Source: an uncultured Prevotella sp.
GTDB lineage: Bacteria; Bacteroidota; Bacteroidia; Bacteroidales; Bacteroidaceae
Direction of reading: 5' to 3'
Assembly (NCBI GenBank): GCA_900547005.1
Contig: URER01000013.1
Location: 1 to 52,186, forward strand
Length of the DNA stretch: 52,186 nt
Shown here: piece by piece, positions 1-8,764 of the stretch
Numbering within the stretch: the stretch's first letter is position 1
How the letters are laid out: every line of letters starts with the position of its first letter
Notes under the pieces: generated by a model
The model's input: the letters and a program-made list of their open reading frames with translations, nothing else
Database searches by the model: none
What the model was told of the DNA's origin: nothing
Program-made: the position numbers and the translations under genes

Positions 1-216
1 TGAAGAATCAAATCCTCATTAAACACCCGAACATCCTTCGCGGTTCTGCTTTTTTAATGAAGAATGAAGAATGAAAAATGAAGAATCAAATCCTCATTAA
101 ACACCCAAACAAACTCCATTGTTGTCTTTTCTTATCCGAAGAAAGTTAAATTTCAAACTACGAACACGCAGAAATGCCCATTCTTCATTCTTCATTCTTC
201 ATTCTTCATTTTCCCA
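1..216. repeat. Intergenic repeats downstream of nusA
   Basis: No gene is visible here. A 28-bp direct repeat occurs at 1-28 and 79-106. Between and after these copies are runs of the heptamer GAAGAAT (about 58-88), and the complementary run ATTCTTC at about 179-210, so the two runs form an inverted pair. infB usually follows nusA, but its start is not inside this window. Similar heptamer runs recur near 7120 and 15290-15435. Confidence 0.7.
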
Positions 217-1482
217 TTACTGCTCAAACTCTGCCTTCAGCACCCTGATAACGCCGTCGACGGTCTCCTCTTCCAGGTCGGCCTTCTCGATAAGCATTTC
301 TCTCGGAGCGTTGAGCACCTGCTTGGCTGTGTCGAGTCCGATGCCCTTGATAGCGTCGATAACCCACTGGTCGATTTCGTCAGAGAACTCTTCAAGATAG
401 ATATCCTCCTCCGACTCGTTTTCGCCCAACTCGCGGAATACGTCGATGGTGAATCCGGTAAGCATGGAAGCGAGCTTGATGTTAAGTCCGCCGCGGCCGA
501 TAGCCAGACTCACCTCCTCCGGCTGCAAGTACACCTCGGCCTTCTTGTTCTCCTCGTCCACGTTGATGCTCGACACCTGCGCAGGACTCAGAGCGCGCTG
601 GATAAACAGCTTGATGTTTGCCGTATAGTTGATTACGTCGATATTCTCGTTGCACAGCTCGCGCACGATACCGTGAACACGGCTTCCGCGGACACCCACG
701 CAGGCTCCTACCGGGTCGATGCGCTCGTCGTAGCTTTCCACCGCAATCTTGGCACGCTCGCCCGGCATACGCGCGATGCGCTTGATAGAAATCAGACCGT
801 CGTTGATTTCCGGCACCTCGGCTTCGAGCAGGCGCTCCAAGAACATCGGACTTGTGCGCGAAAGGATAATCTTCGGGTTGTTGTTCTCGTTGTCCACGCG
901 CAGGATGACCGCACGCACGGTCTCGCCCTTGCGATACTGGTCCGACGGAATCTGCTCTGCCTTAGGCAGTATCATCTCGTTGTTCTCATCGTCAACGAGC
1001 AGCACCTCGCGCTTCCAAACCTGATAAACCTCGCCCGAGATAATCTGTCCCACGCGGTCCTTATACTTGTTATACAGCGAGTCGTGTTCCAGTTCCAGAA
1101 TCTTCGAAGCCAACGTCTGGCGCAAGTTCAAGATGGCGCGGCGGCCGAACTTGGCAAATTCGATAGGCTCCGACACATCCTCGCCCACCTCATAGTCATG
1201 TTCTATCTTCTGCGCCTCGCTCAACGCGATTTCCTTGTTCTCGTCCTTCACCTCGCCATCTGCCACAACAACACGGTTGCGATAAATCTCAAGGTCGCCC
1301 TTGTCGGGATTCACGATAACATCGAAGTTCTCGTCACTGCCGAAGATCTTGGCAATTACGTTACGGAAACTCTCCTCCAACACGCTCACAAGTGTAGTGC
1401 GGTCGATATTCTTCGTATCCTTGAATTCCTTCATGGTCTCAACCATGTTAGGCACGAAAGCGTCTTTCTTTAATGCTGCCAT
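217..1482 (-). CDS. nusA: Transcription termination/antitermination factor NusA
   Basis: NusA binds RNA polymerase and nascent RNA and modulates pausing, termination and antitermination. The 421-aa product shows the family order: an N-terminal polymerase-binding domain (about 1-125), an S1 domain (about 130-200, around GQIISGEVYQVW), and two KH domains (about 225-345, with the signatures DPVGACVGVRGSR and SLAIGRGGLNIKLA). It ends in a short acidic helical tail of the helix-hairpin-helix kind (GIGLDTAKQVL). It is shorter than the roughly 495-aa E. coli protein because the C-terminal repeats are reduced, as is usual in Bacteroidetes. It lies 5 nt downstream of rimP on the same strand, the classic rimP-nusA operon. 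The assignment is secure. Confidence 0.97.
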   Translation of the reverse strand: MAALKKDAFVPNMVETMKEFKDTKNIDRTTLVSVLEESFRNVIAKIFGSDENFDVIVNPDKGDLEIYRNRVVVADGEVKDENKEIALSEAQKIEHDYEVGEDVSEPIEFAKFGRRAILNLRQTLASKILELEHDSLYNKYKDRVGQIISGEVYQVWKREVLLVDDENNEMILPKAEQIPSDQYRKGETVRAVILRVDNENNNPKIILSRTSPMFLERLLEAEVPEINDGLISIKRIARMPGERAKIAVESYDERIDPVGACVGVRGSRVHGIVRELCNENIDVINYTANIKLFIQRALSPAQVSSINVDEENKKAEVYLQPEEVSLAIGRGGLNIKLASMLTGFTIDVFRELGENESEEDIYLEEFSDEIDQWVIDAIKGIGLDTAKQVLNAPREMLIEKADLEEETVDGVIRVLKAEFEQ

Positions 1483-1487
1483 AGCTT

Positions 1488-1955
1488 TTATTTGAAACTG
1501 ATTAAGTATTTTGTATATTTTACATTATCCATATTGTATGTACGGTCCACATCCTGAAGCTGGGGACGCTTCTTCCCCTCCACCTTCACTTTCTCCTGCA
1601 CGGTCACGGTGAAGTCTCTGCCATCGACGCTCTTCAGCGTTCCCTTTATCTTGCGGCCTTCGCCGTCGAGCACTTCCACTTCCTTGCCGATGAAATTGAC
1701 ATACTGTTGCGCCACCTTGAACGGCTGGCCGAGTCCTGCCGAGCCCACTTCCAGCTCGTAGTCTTCCTCGTCCCGGCTGAGTCTCTCCTCTATAAAGCGG
1801 CTCAACTCCACGCAATCCTCAATCCACACGCCATCGGCATGGTCAATCTCGACAACGATTCTGTCATCGGGAGTGATTTGAATGTCCACGAGAAAGTACT
1901 CCTTGTCTTGCAGCCATTCGTCAACTAATGTTTTTACAATGTTTTTATCTATCAT
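1488..1955 (-). CDS. rimP: Ribosome maturation factor RimP
   Basis: RimP assists maturation of the 30S ribosomal subunit. The 155-aa product has the N-terminal alpha/beta domain, with a D-rich strand and the segment WIEDCVELSRFIEERL matching the conserved region of the family. It also has YELEVGSAGLGQPF (most homologues read EVSSPGLDRPL), followed by a C-terminal SH3-like barrel with the typical lysine-rich end. Length and position directly upstream of nusA fit. The substitution of SPG by SAG is seen in other Bacteroidetes copies as I recall them. Transcription probably starts at the promoter at 2164-2195, giving a leader of about 200 nt. Confidence 0.95.
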   Translation of the reverse strand: MIDKNIVKTLVDEWLQDKEYFLVDIQITPDDRIVVEIDHADGVWIEDCVELSRFIEERLSRDEEDYELEVGSAGLGQPFKVAQQYVNFIGKEVEVLDGEGRKIKGTLKSVDGRDFTVTVQEKVKVEGKKRPQLQDVDRTYNMDNVKYTKYLISFK

Positions 1956-2122
1956 ACACCTTATTATATATGTAGTGCAAATGCTTTCACCTTATTTATA
2001 TATACGCGGACAAACACCTTTATATTTCATCCGGCAGACTCGCCTCAGTCTCCTTTCCGCCCCGGGGAATCCGCCGTTTTTGCATTCCCGGATACCCGGT
2101 TCTGCATTTCAGAATAAATAAA

Positions 2123-2150
2123 AATGAGGAGCTTTGTCAAGCCCCTCATT
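2123..2150 (-). other. Terminator-like hairpin in the rimP leader
   Basis: AATGAGG-A-GCTT pairs with AAGC-C-CCTCATT around a 4-nt loop, and on the minus strand the stem is followed by a U-rich tract. It begins only a few nucleotides after the predicted rimP start site. It could therefore be an early attenuator of the rimP-nusA operon, or a terminator for transcripts coming from further right. Which of these applies cannot be told from the sequence. Confidence 0.5.
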
Positions 2151-2163
2151 CCACTGAACGCTG

Positions 2164-2195
2164 CAAAATTACGAATAATTCCCCATTAAAACAAA
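2164..2195 (-). promoter_or_regulatory. Promoter of rimP-nusA (Bacteroidetes consensus)
   Basis: Read on the minus strand, TTTG (2195-2192), a 20-nt spacer and TAATTTTG (2171-2164) match the Bacteroidetes primary-sigma consensus TTTG-N19-21-TAnnTTTG exactly. Predicted transcription start is near 2157, about 200 nt upstream of rimP. Confidence 0.7.
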
Positions 2196-2314
2196 TATTT
2201 TCTGCATTTTCTTATAAAATAGAGAAATTAGGGTGAGAAATGAAATATGGTGTTCAGGCCATTTCGTGGCTCAACGGAAAAAATATAGGGTACAGATTAT
2301 ATTTGATTAAATTA

Positions 2315-2545
2315 TTTCTTACCACAGAGCCACAGAGGCCACAGAGCTTTATTCACCCGGTAATACTCGCTCACTGAGTAGATGCCTATGGCATCAGGAG
2401 GACACAGAGCCTACAAGAACTTTAGAGGCAATGAAGAGACTTGACAACTCCGTGTACTCTATGCCTTCAGGTATATACTCTGAGTTTGTAATGACATATA
2501 AATCTCCGTGTACGCTGTGCCTCTGTGGTGAACGTAATCCTCCAA
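2315..2545. repeat. ACCACAGAG-type inverted-repeat element, copy 1
   Basis: The left end carries TACCACAGAGCCACAGAGG and the right end the complementary CTGTGCCTCTGTGGTG near 2513-2532, with degenerate CACAGAG blocks between. No reading frame is convincing. A second, shorter copy lies at 3203-3325. Elements with these ends are scattered between genes in many bacteria and have no agreed function. Confidence 0.55.
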
Positions 2546-2689
2546 AAAATTATCTGGAGAACCGTTATGAGGTTGGGAGGTTATAAATCGTATTCTATCT
2601 GCTGGTTCTTCCCCCTCTGGGGGGATTAGAGGGGGGCTTTTATACGAAATTTCTTTACATTTTATTTTGTGTCAACTTTTGTTAAAAAT

Positions 2690-3180
2690 AGGTCTCGTTA
2701 CTCATTTTCGGTGATTTTCCGACCTCAAAAATCCCAACTCAAAACTCAAAATTCGTAACTCAAAACTCCAAAACGGCCTCCGTTGGAAAAAAATCGGGTG
2801 GATTTTTGTCAATTTTTGCCGTCCGCCGAAACACGGGAAAATGCCGTTTTTGAGCGATTTAACGTTTGTTAGCTTTCAAAAGTGGCACTTTTAGAGTGCG
2901 TTTCAGGCCGTTTTGAAGCGCAACGGAGGCTCCGTTGAAGGCCAAAAGTGGCTCCGTTAGCGTCTAACGGAGCCTCCGTTGCATTGTAACGAGGTCGAAA
3001 ACGGCCTCTAAAACGGTCATTTTTGCCCAAAATCGAGACAAGTCTTTGATTATCAGAGCCTTAGGTCAAAATTACCTAAAACACCCTATTTTCGCGTTTT
3101 TGCGAGCAAGAGAGAGTTTGACTGAAAATACATCGAGTTTTCAAGAGATATTTGTAAAGATTTTTCGGAAAAGAGACGGC
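2690..3180. repeat. Large intergenic repeat, copy A (diverged)
   Basis: This is a diverged relative of the elements at 17222-17845 and 41323-41940. Shared landmarks in the same order are AAAAGTGGCACTTTTAGAG, several CNAACGGAGCC blocks, GTTTTTGCGAGCAAGA and TTGTAAAGATTTTTC at the right end. All three copies have the same orientation. No open frame is shared along its length. The core is dense in short inverted repeats of GAGG/CCTC and AAAGTG/CACTTT. Confidence 0.65.
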
Positions 3181-3202
3181 CCCAATGAACAGATGGAATA
3201 AC

Positions 3203-3412
3203 GTTCACCACAGCGGCACAGAGAACACAGAGCCACACATCTCGTACATTATCATAGAGCCTGATGCCTTACGGCAAAGACGAAGTTCTTCCGTGTCCTC
3301 CGTGCCTCTGTGGTAAAGAAATATGATATTAAGACCCGAGGCTTCCTTAGATGCTGCAACAGCAGCGTCGTGTCCCTGTGGTAAAAAATATGATATTAAG
3401 ACCCGACTTTAC
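3203..3412. repeat. ACCACAGAG-type inverted repeat, copy 2, with a direct repeat
   Basis: ACCACAGCGGCACAGAGA at the left and GTGCCTCTGTGGT near 3312 form an inverted pair about 120 bp apart. The right end is partly duplicated: GTGGTAAAGAAATATGAT followed by ATTAAGACCCGA occurs at about 3310-3340 and, slightly changed, at about 3378-3405. Nothing coding is seen. Confidence 0.5.
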
Positions 3413-3501
3413 GCCTTAAATGAGGTATAACAAACTGACGGAAAAGGTGGAATGAACGAAAAAAATCTCTCCGTTTCACTCGTTACATAAAAAAATATGT
3501 A

Positions 3502-3509
3502 TAAATTTG
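3502..3509 (+). promoter_or_regulatory. -7 box upstream of the pectinesterase gene
   Basis: TAAATTTG matches TAnnTTTG, but no TTTG lies at the expected -33 distance. It would give a leader of about 120 nt ending in the AACTAACTAA-type sequence before the start codon. Confidence 0.4.
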
Positions 3510-3639
3510 CAACGGTATGTTCGTGAGAATATGCACAGTCCGCATACGCCAGTATCTGCGACGGGACATTCTTTACTTAAAGACTATAATAAAACCAAAG
3601 AATAAATACGACAACTTTTTAATAACAAACTAACTAAAA

Positions 3640-6600
3640 ATGTTTATGAAAACAAAACAACTTCTTTTTGTTCTTATGGCATTGCTGCTCGGTATGACGG
3701 GCTATAACCATGCAAATGCAGGGAACACGTACACCAATGAGCCGGTAACGGTAACATGGGCGATGAACGACACGTCCGACCCGGGCAAGTACACAACTAC
3801 GCTCAGCGACGCTTTCAGTGTCGTAATGTTTGATCCCGGTGTAATGGCACTGAACCCAAGCAAGCCGATACTGAACATTACTGACGGCGATGCACAGAAA
3901 GTTACAACCGGATTGAACTATGCTGCGAAAACCGGAAAGACCGATGTGCTGACTTGGAGCGTAAAACCGGCAGCAGGACTGACATTCACACCGACCAAAC
4001 TCACAGGATATGTGAACCGCGACGGTACTGACGTTGAGAATGGAATTATCATTACCGCAAAGATGGGCGACGGCACAACGCAAACCCTCGGCACGTGGAC
4101 AGCACTGCGGTCGGGCAAAACTTCTACCCAAAAGCCATACGACGCAACCGCCATCTATCAATATAATATAGAGCTTACGACCGACCAACAGGCCGCGCTC
4201 GCAGGTGCGGAAACATTCTATCTCAGCTCTACCGTGGGCGTTGCATCAGGCAAAAGCGGAGGATTCGGCGAGGTTACAATCACCGGAACGGTAACGGGAA
4301 CGGTAGCTGACGTAAATAAATATACCCTGTCGACTGCTGCTGCGCCCGCTGAAGGCGGCTCGGTATCTATATCCCCAAAATCTGACATTTTTGAAGAGGG
4401 AGCGGTGGCAACTCTCACAGCAACTTCTAACTTCGGCTATCATTTCGTGAACTGGACAGACGCAAGCGGCAACGAGGTTTCTACAGAGGCAGAGTTCAAC
4501 TATACTGTGAACGCGAATGCAGAGCTTACGGCCAACTTCAAGGCTGTGAACACCTACGAACTGGCTTACGCTGTGGATGGCGGAGCTAACCTGTATATGG
4601 TTCAGCCGACACCCGCTCCAACGGTAATCGACGGCAAGAATATGTATGAAGAGGGCACGGAGGTTACTCTCACGGCTTCGAGCAACAAGGTTCTGACCTT
4701 CACCAACTGGGACAACGGAACAACAAGTGCCGAGCTTAAGCTGACAATGGACGGCAACAAGAGCGTAAAGGCAAGCTATACGGCTATCGATTTCATCGCA
4801 GGATGGGACTTCTACAAAGTGGGATACAACGGCAGAAAGGCTGATTTCTACGCCGAACTGAACGACAACGCTGCGCTGAACCTCGTAAACGAGGCTGGCG
4901 ACATACAGGGATGGCTCGACAAGAGTCAGGAAGCAGGACAGATGTACGAGGGTAAATATGGTGCCGTAAACTGGCGCGTAGGTTCTGCAAGCGGTGACGT
5001 TGGTAACTATTTCTGGAAGGTCAACGTCAACGCAAGCAACTTCTCGAACATCAAGGTGAGCTGCGAGATGCTCTATAACTACAATTCTTACACCACATAT
5101 AATGTGGAATACTCGCTCAACAACACCGATTGGACAAAGGCCGGCTCCATCACAATGGAAGGCAGAAAGATGTGGACACCGTCCGAAGTTACTCTTCCGG
5201 CAGAGGCAAACAATGCCGAGACGCTCTACATCAGATGGATAGCCGACAAGACTTCGGCAATAGACGGAACGGAATCGGCAAACGACGGTAACTCTATTAC
5301 CAATATATATGTCATCGGCGACGTACAGGCTATAAACGACCCGGTAGCTCCGAGCATCACTTCTACTGTTCCGGCAGAGGGCGCAAGCGGCTCTTCGGCA
5401 ACAGGAAAGATTGTCCTTTCGTTCGACAAGCGCGTGAAGGTGGCTGAAGGAGCAACTGCCACGCTCAACGAAATGAGCCTCACTCCGACAGTATCGGGCA
5501 AGACTATAACATTCCAGTACAAGAACCTCAGCTACTCAACCGACTATACTTTCACGCTTCCGGCAAACACTGTGAGCAACCTCAGCGATGTGGCAATGAC
5601 CTCGCCGGTAACAATTCACTTCACCACAATGACCAAACCGGAAATCGCCAAAGGTCTCTACGACTTCGTTGTGCCTACGGACGGAACGCTCGAAACAGCC
5701 ATCGCTACTGCAAACAGCCGCGAAGACCAGACCAAACGCTTCCGTATATTCGTAATGAAAGGCAACTACAAACTGCCACAGAGTACTACGGAGACTTTCA
5801 CGGCCGACAACGGCAATACCTATCCGAGTCCTATCACTAAAATCTCGGCATCCAACATATCTATCATCGGCGAGGATATGGCAGGCACTACGGTAACAAA
5901 CACCATCACAGGCGAGACCTACGACAACGGCTTCGGACAGGCAAGCGTTTACGAAAAGATTGGTGTGAGCGACGTATTGCAGATTCAAGGTGCAGCAACG
6001 GACACTTATTTTCAGGACATTACCATAAAGAGTGGCATCGGAGACAAGCTCGGACGCAACATCGCAGTGCAGGATAAGGGTTCGAAGACCATTTACAAGA
6101 ATGTATGCCTGTATGCTTATCAGGACACATGGGTATCGAACAACGACCGCGGACTGTACTATTTCGAGGGCGGAAACCTGCGCGGACGCACCGACTATCT
6201 GTGCGGAAAAGGCGACGCATACTTTAACAGCGTTGACCTTGTAATGTGCGAAGAAGGCGGTTATCTGGCCGTTCCTTCACAGAGCTTGAATTACGGTTAC
6301 GTGTTCAAAGACTGTGTCATAAAAGGCGAGACTGCCAAAGTTGACGGCAATTACAAGCTCGGACGCCCCTGGGGAACAGGCACTCCGGCAGCTTATTTCA
6401 TCGACACCAAGATGGAGGCTCAGCCTATTTCGGCCGGTTGGGACGAGATGACTAATGGCTGGCCGAAGCGTTTTGCCGAGTGGAACTCAACAACCTCAGC
6501 AGGCACTCCGATTGATTTGTCGGCACGTAAGAAGGTCTTCGGAGGAAACCACGAGAACAACCCGGTGCTCACCGAGGACGAGGCTGCCGAGATTTCAGAC

Positions 6601-7026
6601 ATGAGCAATATGTTCGGCGAGTGGCAACCGGCTCTCTATACCGAACAGGCTGCAATGCCGGCGAACGTGAAACTGGACAAGGAGACAAAGGCAATGACAT
6701 GGGACAACAGCAACTATGTGCTCGGATGGGTTGTATTCAAGAATGGCGAATACGCAGCAAATGTCATTGAACCGGCCTACACCGTTGACGATGCAGAAGC
6801 TACTTGGACTGTTCGCGCAGCCAACGAGATGGGTGGTTTGGGCGAAGCTGCCACAGCAACTGTCATCACAGGCATTCAGGAGATAGGCACAGAGGCCGGC
6901 GAGGTGGTAAGCACAGCATTCTATAACCTTCAGGGTATCCGTGTGAGCGACAACTACCGTGGTGCCGTTGTCAAGGTCTGCACAATGAAAGACGGCAGTA
7001 AGACCACAGTCAAGACAATAAAGTAA
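3640..7026 (+). CDS. Secreted modular pectinesterase (CE8) with T9SS tail
   Basis: Predicted to de-esterify methylated pectin outside the cell. The 1128-aa product starts with a signal peptide (MKTKQLLFVLMALLLGMTG; the ATG two codons downstream of the first is as likely a start). A beta-rich N-terminal region follows, then two InlB-type B-repeat modules (about 220-380, with FVNWTD and FTNWDNG), a carbohydrate-binding-like region (about 385-560) and a Big_5 Ig-like domain (about 565-665). The pectinesterase beta-helix (about 670-960) shows the family signatures YAYQDTW (near 827), GRTDYLCGKG (near 851) and LGRPWG (near 908), which supply the catalytic Asp residues and Arg. The last 40 residues resemble T9SS sorting domains (FYNLQGIRV...). 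It stands alone with its own terminator; no pectate lyase lies nearby. Confidence 0.88.
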   Translation: MFMKTKQLLFVLMALLLGMTGYNHANAGNTYTNEPVTVTWAMNDTSDPGKYTTTLSDAFSVVMFDPGVMALNPSKPILNITDGDAQKVTTGLNYAAKTGKTDVLTWSVKPAAGLTFTPTKLTGYVNRDGTDVENGIIITAKMGDGTTQTLGTWTALRSGKTSTQKPYDATAIYQYNIELTTDQQAALAGAETFYLSSTVGVASGKSGGFGEVTITGTVTGTVADVNKYTLSTAAAPAEGGSVSISPKSDIFEEGAVATLTATSNFGYHFVNWTDASGNEVSTEAEFNYTVNANAELTANFKAVNTYELAYAVDGGANLYMVQPTPAPTVIDGKNMYEEGTEVTLTASSNKVLTFTNWDNGTTSAELKLTMDGNKSVKASYTAIDFIAGWDFYKVGYNGRKADFYAELNDNAALNLVNEAGDIQGWLDKSQEAGQMYEGKYGAVNWRVGSASGDVGNYFWKVNVNASNFSNIKVSCEMLYNYNSYTTYNVEYSLNNTDWTKAGSITMEGRKMWTPSEVTLPAEANNAETLYIRWIADKTSAIDGTESANDGNSITNIYVIGDVQAINDPVAPSITSTVPAEGASGSSATGKIVLSFDKRVKVAEGATATLNEMSLTPTVSGKTITFQYKNLSYSTDYTFTLPANTVSNLSDVAMTSPVTIHFTTMTKPEIAKGLYDFVVPTDGTLETAIATANSREDQTKRFRIFVMKGNYKLPQSTTETFTADNGNTYPSPITKISASNISIIGEDMAGTTVTNTITGETYDNGFGQASVYEKIGVSDVLQIQGAATDTYFQDITIKSGIGDKLGRNIAVQDKGSKTIYKNVCLYAYQDTWVSNNDRGLYYFEGGNLRGRTDYLCGKGDAYFNSVDLVMCEEGGYLAVPSQSLNYGYVFKDCVIKGETAKVDGNYKLGRPWGTGTPAAYFIDTKMEAQPISAGWDEMTNGWPKRFAEWNSTTSAGTPIDLSARKKVFGGNHENNPVLTEDEAAEISDMSNMFGEWQPALYTEQAAMPANVKLDKETKAMTWDNSNYVLGWVVFKNGEYAANVIEPAYTVDDAEATWTVRAANEMGGLGEAATATVITGIQEIGTEAGEVVSTAFYNLQGIRVSDNYRGAVVKVCTMKDGSKTTVKTIK

Positions 7027-7064
7027 GATTGTCGGAACATAAAAGTAACACGGTTACTGCATAA

Positions 7065-7107
7065 TAAAAGCGGGGATGCACCTACTGTCAGGCGCATCCC
7101 CGCTTTA
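7065..7107 (+). terminator. Rho-independent terminator after pectinesterase
   Basis: AAAGCGGGGATGC (7067-7079) pairs with GCATCCCCGCTTT (7094-7106) around a 14-nt loop. It lies 40 nt after the stop codon. The following 160 bp hold GAAGAAT-like and GTCTCCT repeats and a C/G-rich tract, with no gene. Confidence 0.8.
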
Positions 7108-7270
7108 TCAACTTGTTTATGAAAAGTGAAGAAAGAATAGTGAAGAGTGAAAAATCCAATACCTCATAAATATGAAAAGGTAGCAACTCGTCAACTAAAA
7201 GACTATTGTCTGAACTCCAGAACTCCTGTCTCCTGTCTCCTTAAAAATCCCCCACCGGGGCAGGGGGGCC

Positions 7271-7753
7271 TCACTTCCTCCCGAAGTCCGCCGGAATCTC
7301 CCCCCACTTACTTGTTTCCCATTTTATTATCGGAGTGCTGACGGCATGGCTACGCAGCCACATCTCGGCGCGGGCGATGACCTCATAGAGCTTAGCCGTC
7401 TTCGCATTGCGCTCTAATGTCGTCTTGCAATGCTTCTTCTTAACCCACAATATAGCGTTTTGGCTGTCGCTATATATCACCTTATCCGTTATTCCCTGCT
7501 TGTCCATAAGGGCCAGAGCGTGTACTATCGCAAGAAATTCGCCTATATTATTCGTGCCATGCACAGGGCCGTAACGGAACACCTGCGCTCCCGTGGCGAG
7601 GTCGACGCAACGGTATTCCATCGGTCCGGGATTGCCGCTGCACGCTGCATCCACCGCCCATGCCTCGGCTTTCACCTCCATCGGCAACGGCAACACCGTA
7701 TCATGACGGTAGTCGGGTGGCGAAACAAGATTGTCTGTCATGTCGTTATTCAT
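7271..7753 (-). CDS. Ribonuclease H (RNase HI family)
   Basis: Cleaves the RNA strand of RNA-DNA hybrids. The 160-aa product carries the four acidic catalytic positions of the RNase H fold in order: D in VDAACSGNPG (near 34), E in NIGEF, D in YSDSQNA and D in ADFGRK near the C-terminus. Length is typical for RNase HI. The first 25 residues are low in similarity to the fold and may be a short extension. It is transcribed away from the restriction-modification cassette and preceded by a 66-bp promoter-bearing repeat unit (7766-7842). I leave out a gene symbol because many Bacteroidales carry more than one RNase H-like gene. Confidence 0.9.
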   Translation of the reverse strand: MNNDMTDNLVSPPDYRHDTVLPLPMEVKAEAWAVDAACSGNPGPMEYRCVDLATGAQVFRYGPVHGTNNIGEFLAIVHALALMDKQGITDKVIYSDSQNAILWVKKKHCKTTLERNAKTAKLYEVIARAEMWLRSHAVSTPIIKWETSKWGEIPADFGRK

Positions 7754-7765
7754 TTTGTTTTATGG

Positions 7766-7842
7766 TTGCAAAGATAGTGCAAGCCGAACGTAATAGAGTT
7801 TACTCTGAATTACTGAGGCGCCGCCTATCTTATGCAAAGATA
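7766..7842 (-). repeat. Promoter-bearing 66-bp repeat unit upstream of RNase H
   Basis: Two CAAAGATA boxes (TATCTTTG on the minus strand, a match to TAnnTTTG) lie exactly 66 bp apart at 7769 and 7835. The intervening sequence (GCAAGCCGAACG, AATAGAG, CTGAGGCGC) is the same as the three tandem 66-bp units upstream of the minus-strand ATPase gene at 29516-29725. In both places the unit sits just before a minus-strand start codon, so it likely drives the gene. Confidence 0.6.
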
Positions 7843-7912
7843 CACATTTTTATTGAAATCTAATCTTTTGAGGATGGAGGATTAGGGAGTGAGACCGTTA
7901 TTTAGCTTTCAT

Positions 7913-7956
7913 TTTTGGGCTTTTGAATAAATATTTGTACCTTTGTCACGATTAAT
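7913..7956 (+). promoter_or_regulatory. Left 44-bp direct repeat carrying the R-M promoter
   Basis: Identical over 44 bp to 9833-9876, with similarity continuing about 12 bp further. It contains TTTG (7914-7917), a 20-nt spacer and TACCTTTG (7938-7945), a full Bacteroidetes promoter. Predicted start of transcription is about 25 nt before the endonuclease ATG. Confidence 0.8.
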
Positions 7957-7977
7957 AGATATTACAATCAGAATATT

Positions 7978-8763
7978 ATGAACTATTTCACAAAGTTAAG
8001 TATCGAATTGGCTAATCAAAGAGATTATCTTGACCAACTATTTAACGTTTATCCATTGGCTCCAGATTCTATTAGAGAAATAGATATGGAGATATGGAAC
8101 AATGTTGAAAAATATTTTACAGAAGATAATAACAAGGAGCTTTTCCGAGAATTATTGAAACTCGATTTATTCCCAATAAAAGATGGTTATGTCCCATATC
8201 TCAGGAGAGACAAAACGGCTATTGACAGGAATCCAAGAACTGTAAATAGAATTTGCGGTAGAATTAAAGAACTTGGATTAGATAAACTTTATGAAAATTG
8301 CACCCGTCCTAAAGAAACAAACAGACAAATGGGGCCACTATTCAAGCGATGGATTGATTCGGGTGCTCTTGGAGTGAAGCCCGTTGATATTGAGACATTC
8401 GACAGTACGTCTGACGATGCTATTTTATCGGGTTCTGACCAAGAATTAAAGGAATATGCCATAAACCATTTGGGGTTCGAAAGAAGTGAAGATAAAGGAC
8501 TTGACCTACTATGCCGATTTAACGGGAAATATGTTATTGGAGAGGCAAAGTTTATTTCTGATGAAGGCGGACATCAGAATGATCAGTTCTTAGATGTCAT
8601 AGCTACCATTAACGCGAAAGTAAACGATGACGTTATTTCCATTGGAATTATTGACGGAGTTCCATATATTCCAAGTAAAAAGAAAATGTACACATATATA
8701 ACCACTCATGATAAACCTATTATGAGCGCACTATTGTTAAGAGATTTTTTATATCAGATTTAG
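7978..8763 (+). CDS. Type II restriction endonuclease (PD-(D/E)XK type)
   Basis: Likely the DNA-cleaving partner of the adjacent methyltransferase. The 261-aa product has a helical N-terminal half with no recognised domain. The C-terminal half carries a PD-(D/E)XK-like core: D in KGLDLLCRFNGK (near 178) followed by GEAKF (near 193), then Q/D-rich helices. I do not recognise its specificity. Its stop is one base before the methyltransferase ATG, so the pair is one operon. Codon use is visibly richer in A+T than in the flanking genes, pointing to horizontal arrival. The call rests on the motif plus the neighbour. Confidence 0.8.
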   Translation: MNYFTKLSIELANQRDYLDQLFNVYPLAPDSIREIDMEIWNNVEKYFTEDNNKELFRELLKLDLFPIKDGYVPYLRRDKTAIDRNPRTVNRICGRIKELGLDKLYENCTRPKETNRQMGPLFKRWIDSGALGVKPVDIETFDSTSDDAILSGSDQELKEYAINHLGFERSEDKGLDLLCRFNGKYVIGEAKFISDEGGHQNDQFLDVIATINAKVNDDVISIGIIDGVPYIPSKKKMYTYITTHDKPIMSALLLRDFLYQI

Positions 8764-8764
8764 C

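Noticed and set aside
673..1473. 266-codon open frame opposite nusA
   Set aside because: It is the antisense shadow of nusA, whose domains and codon pattern are clear. Histidine- and leucine-rich antisense products of this kind recur opposite most long genes here.
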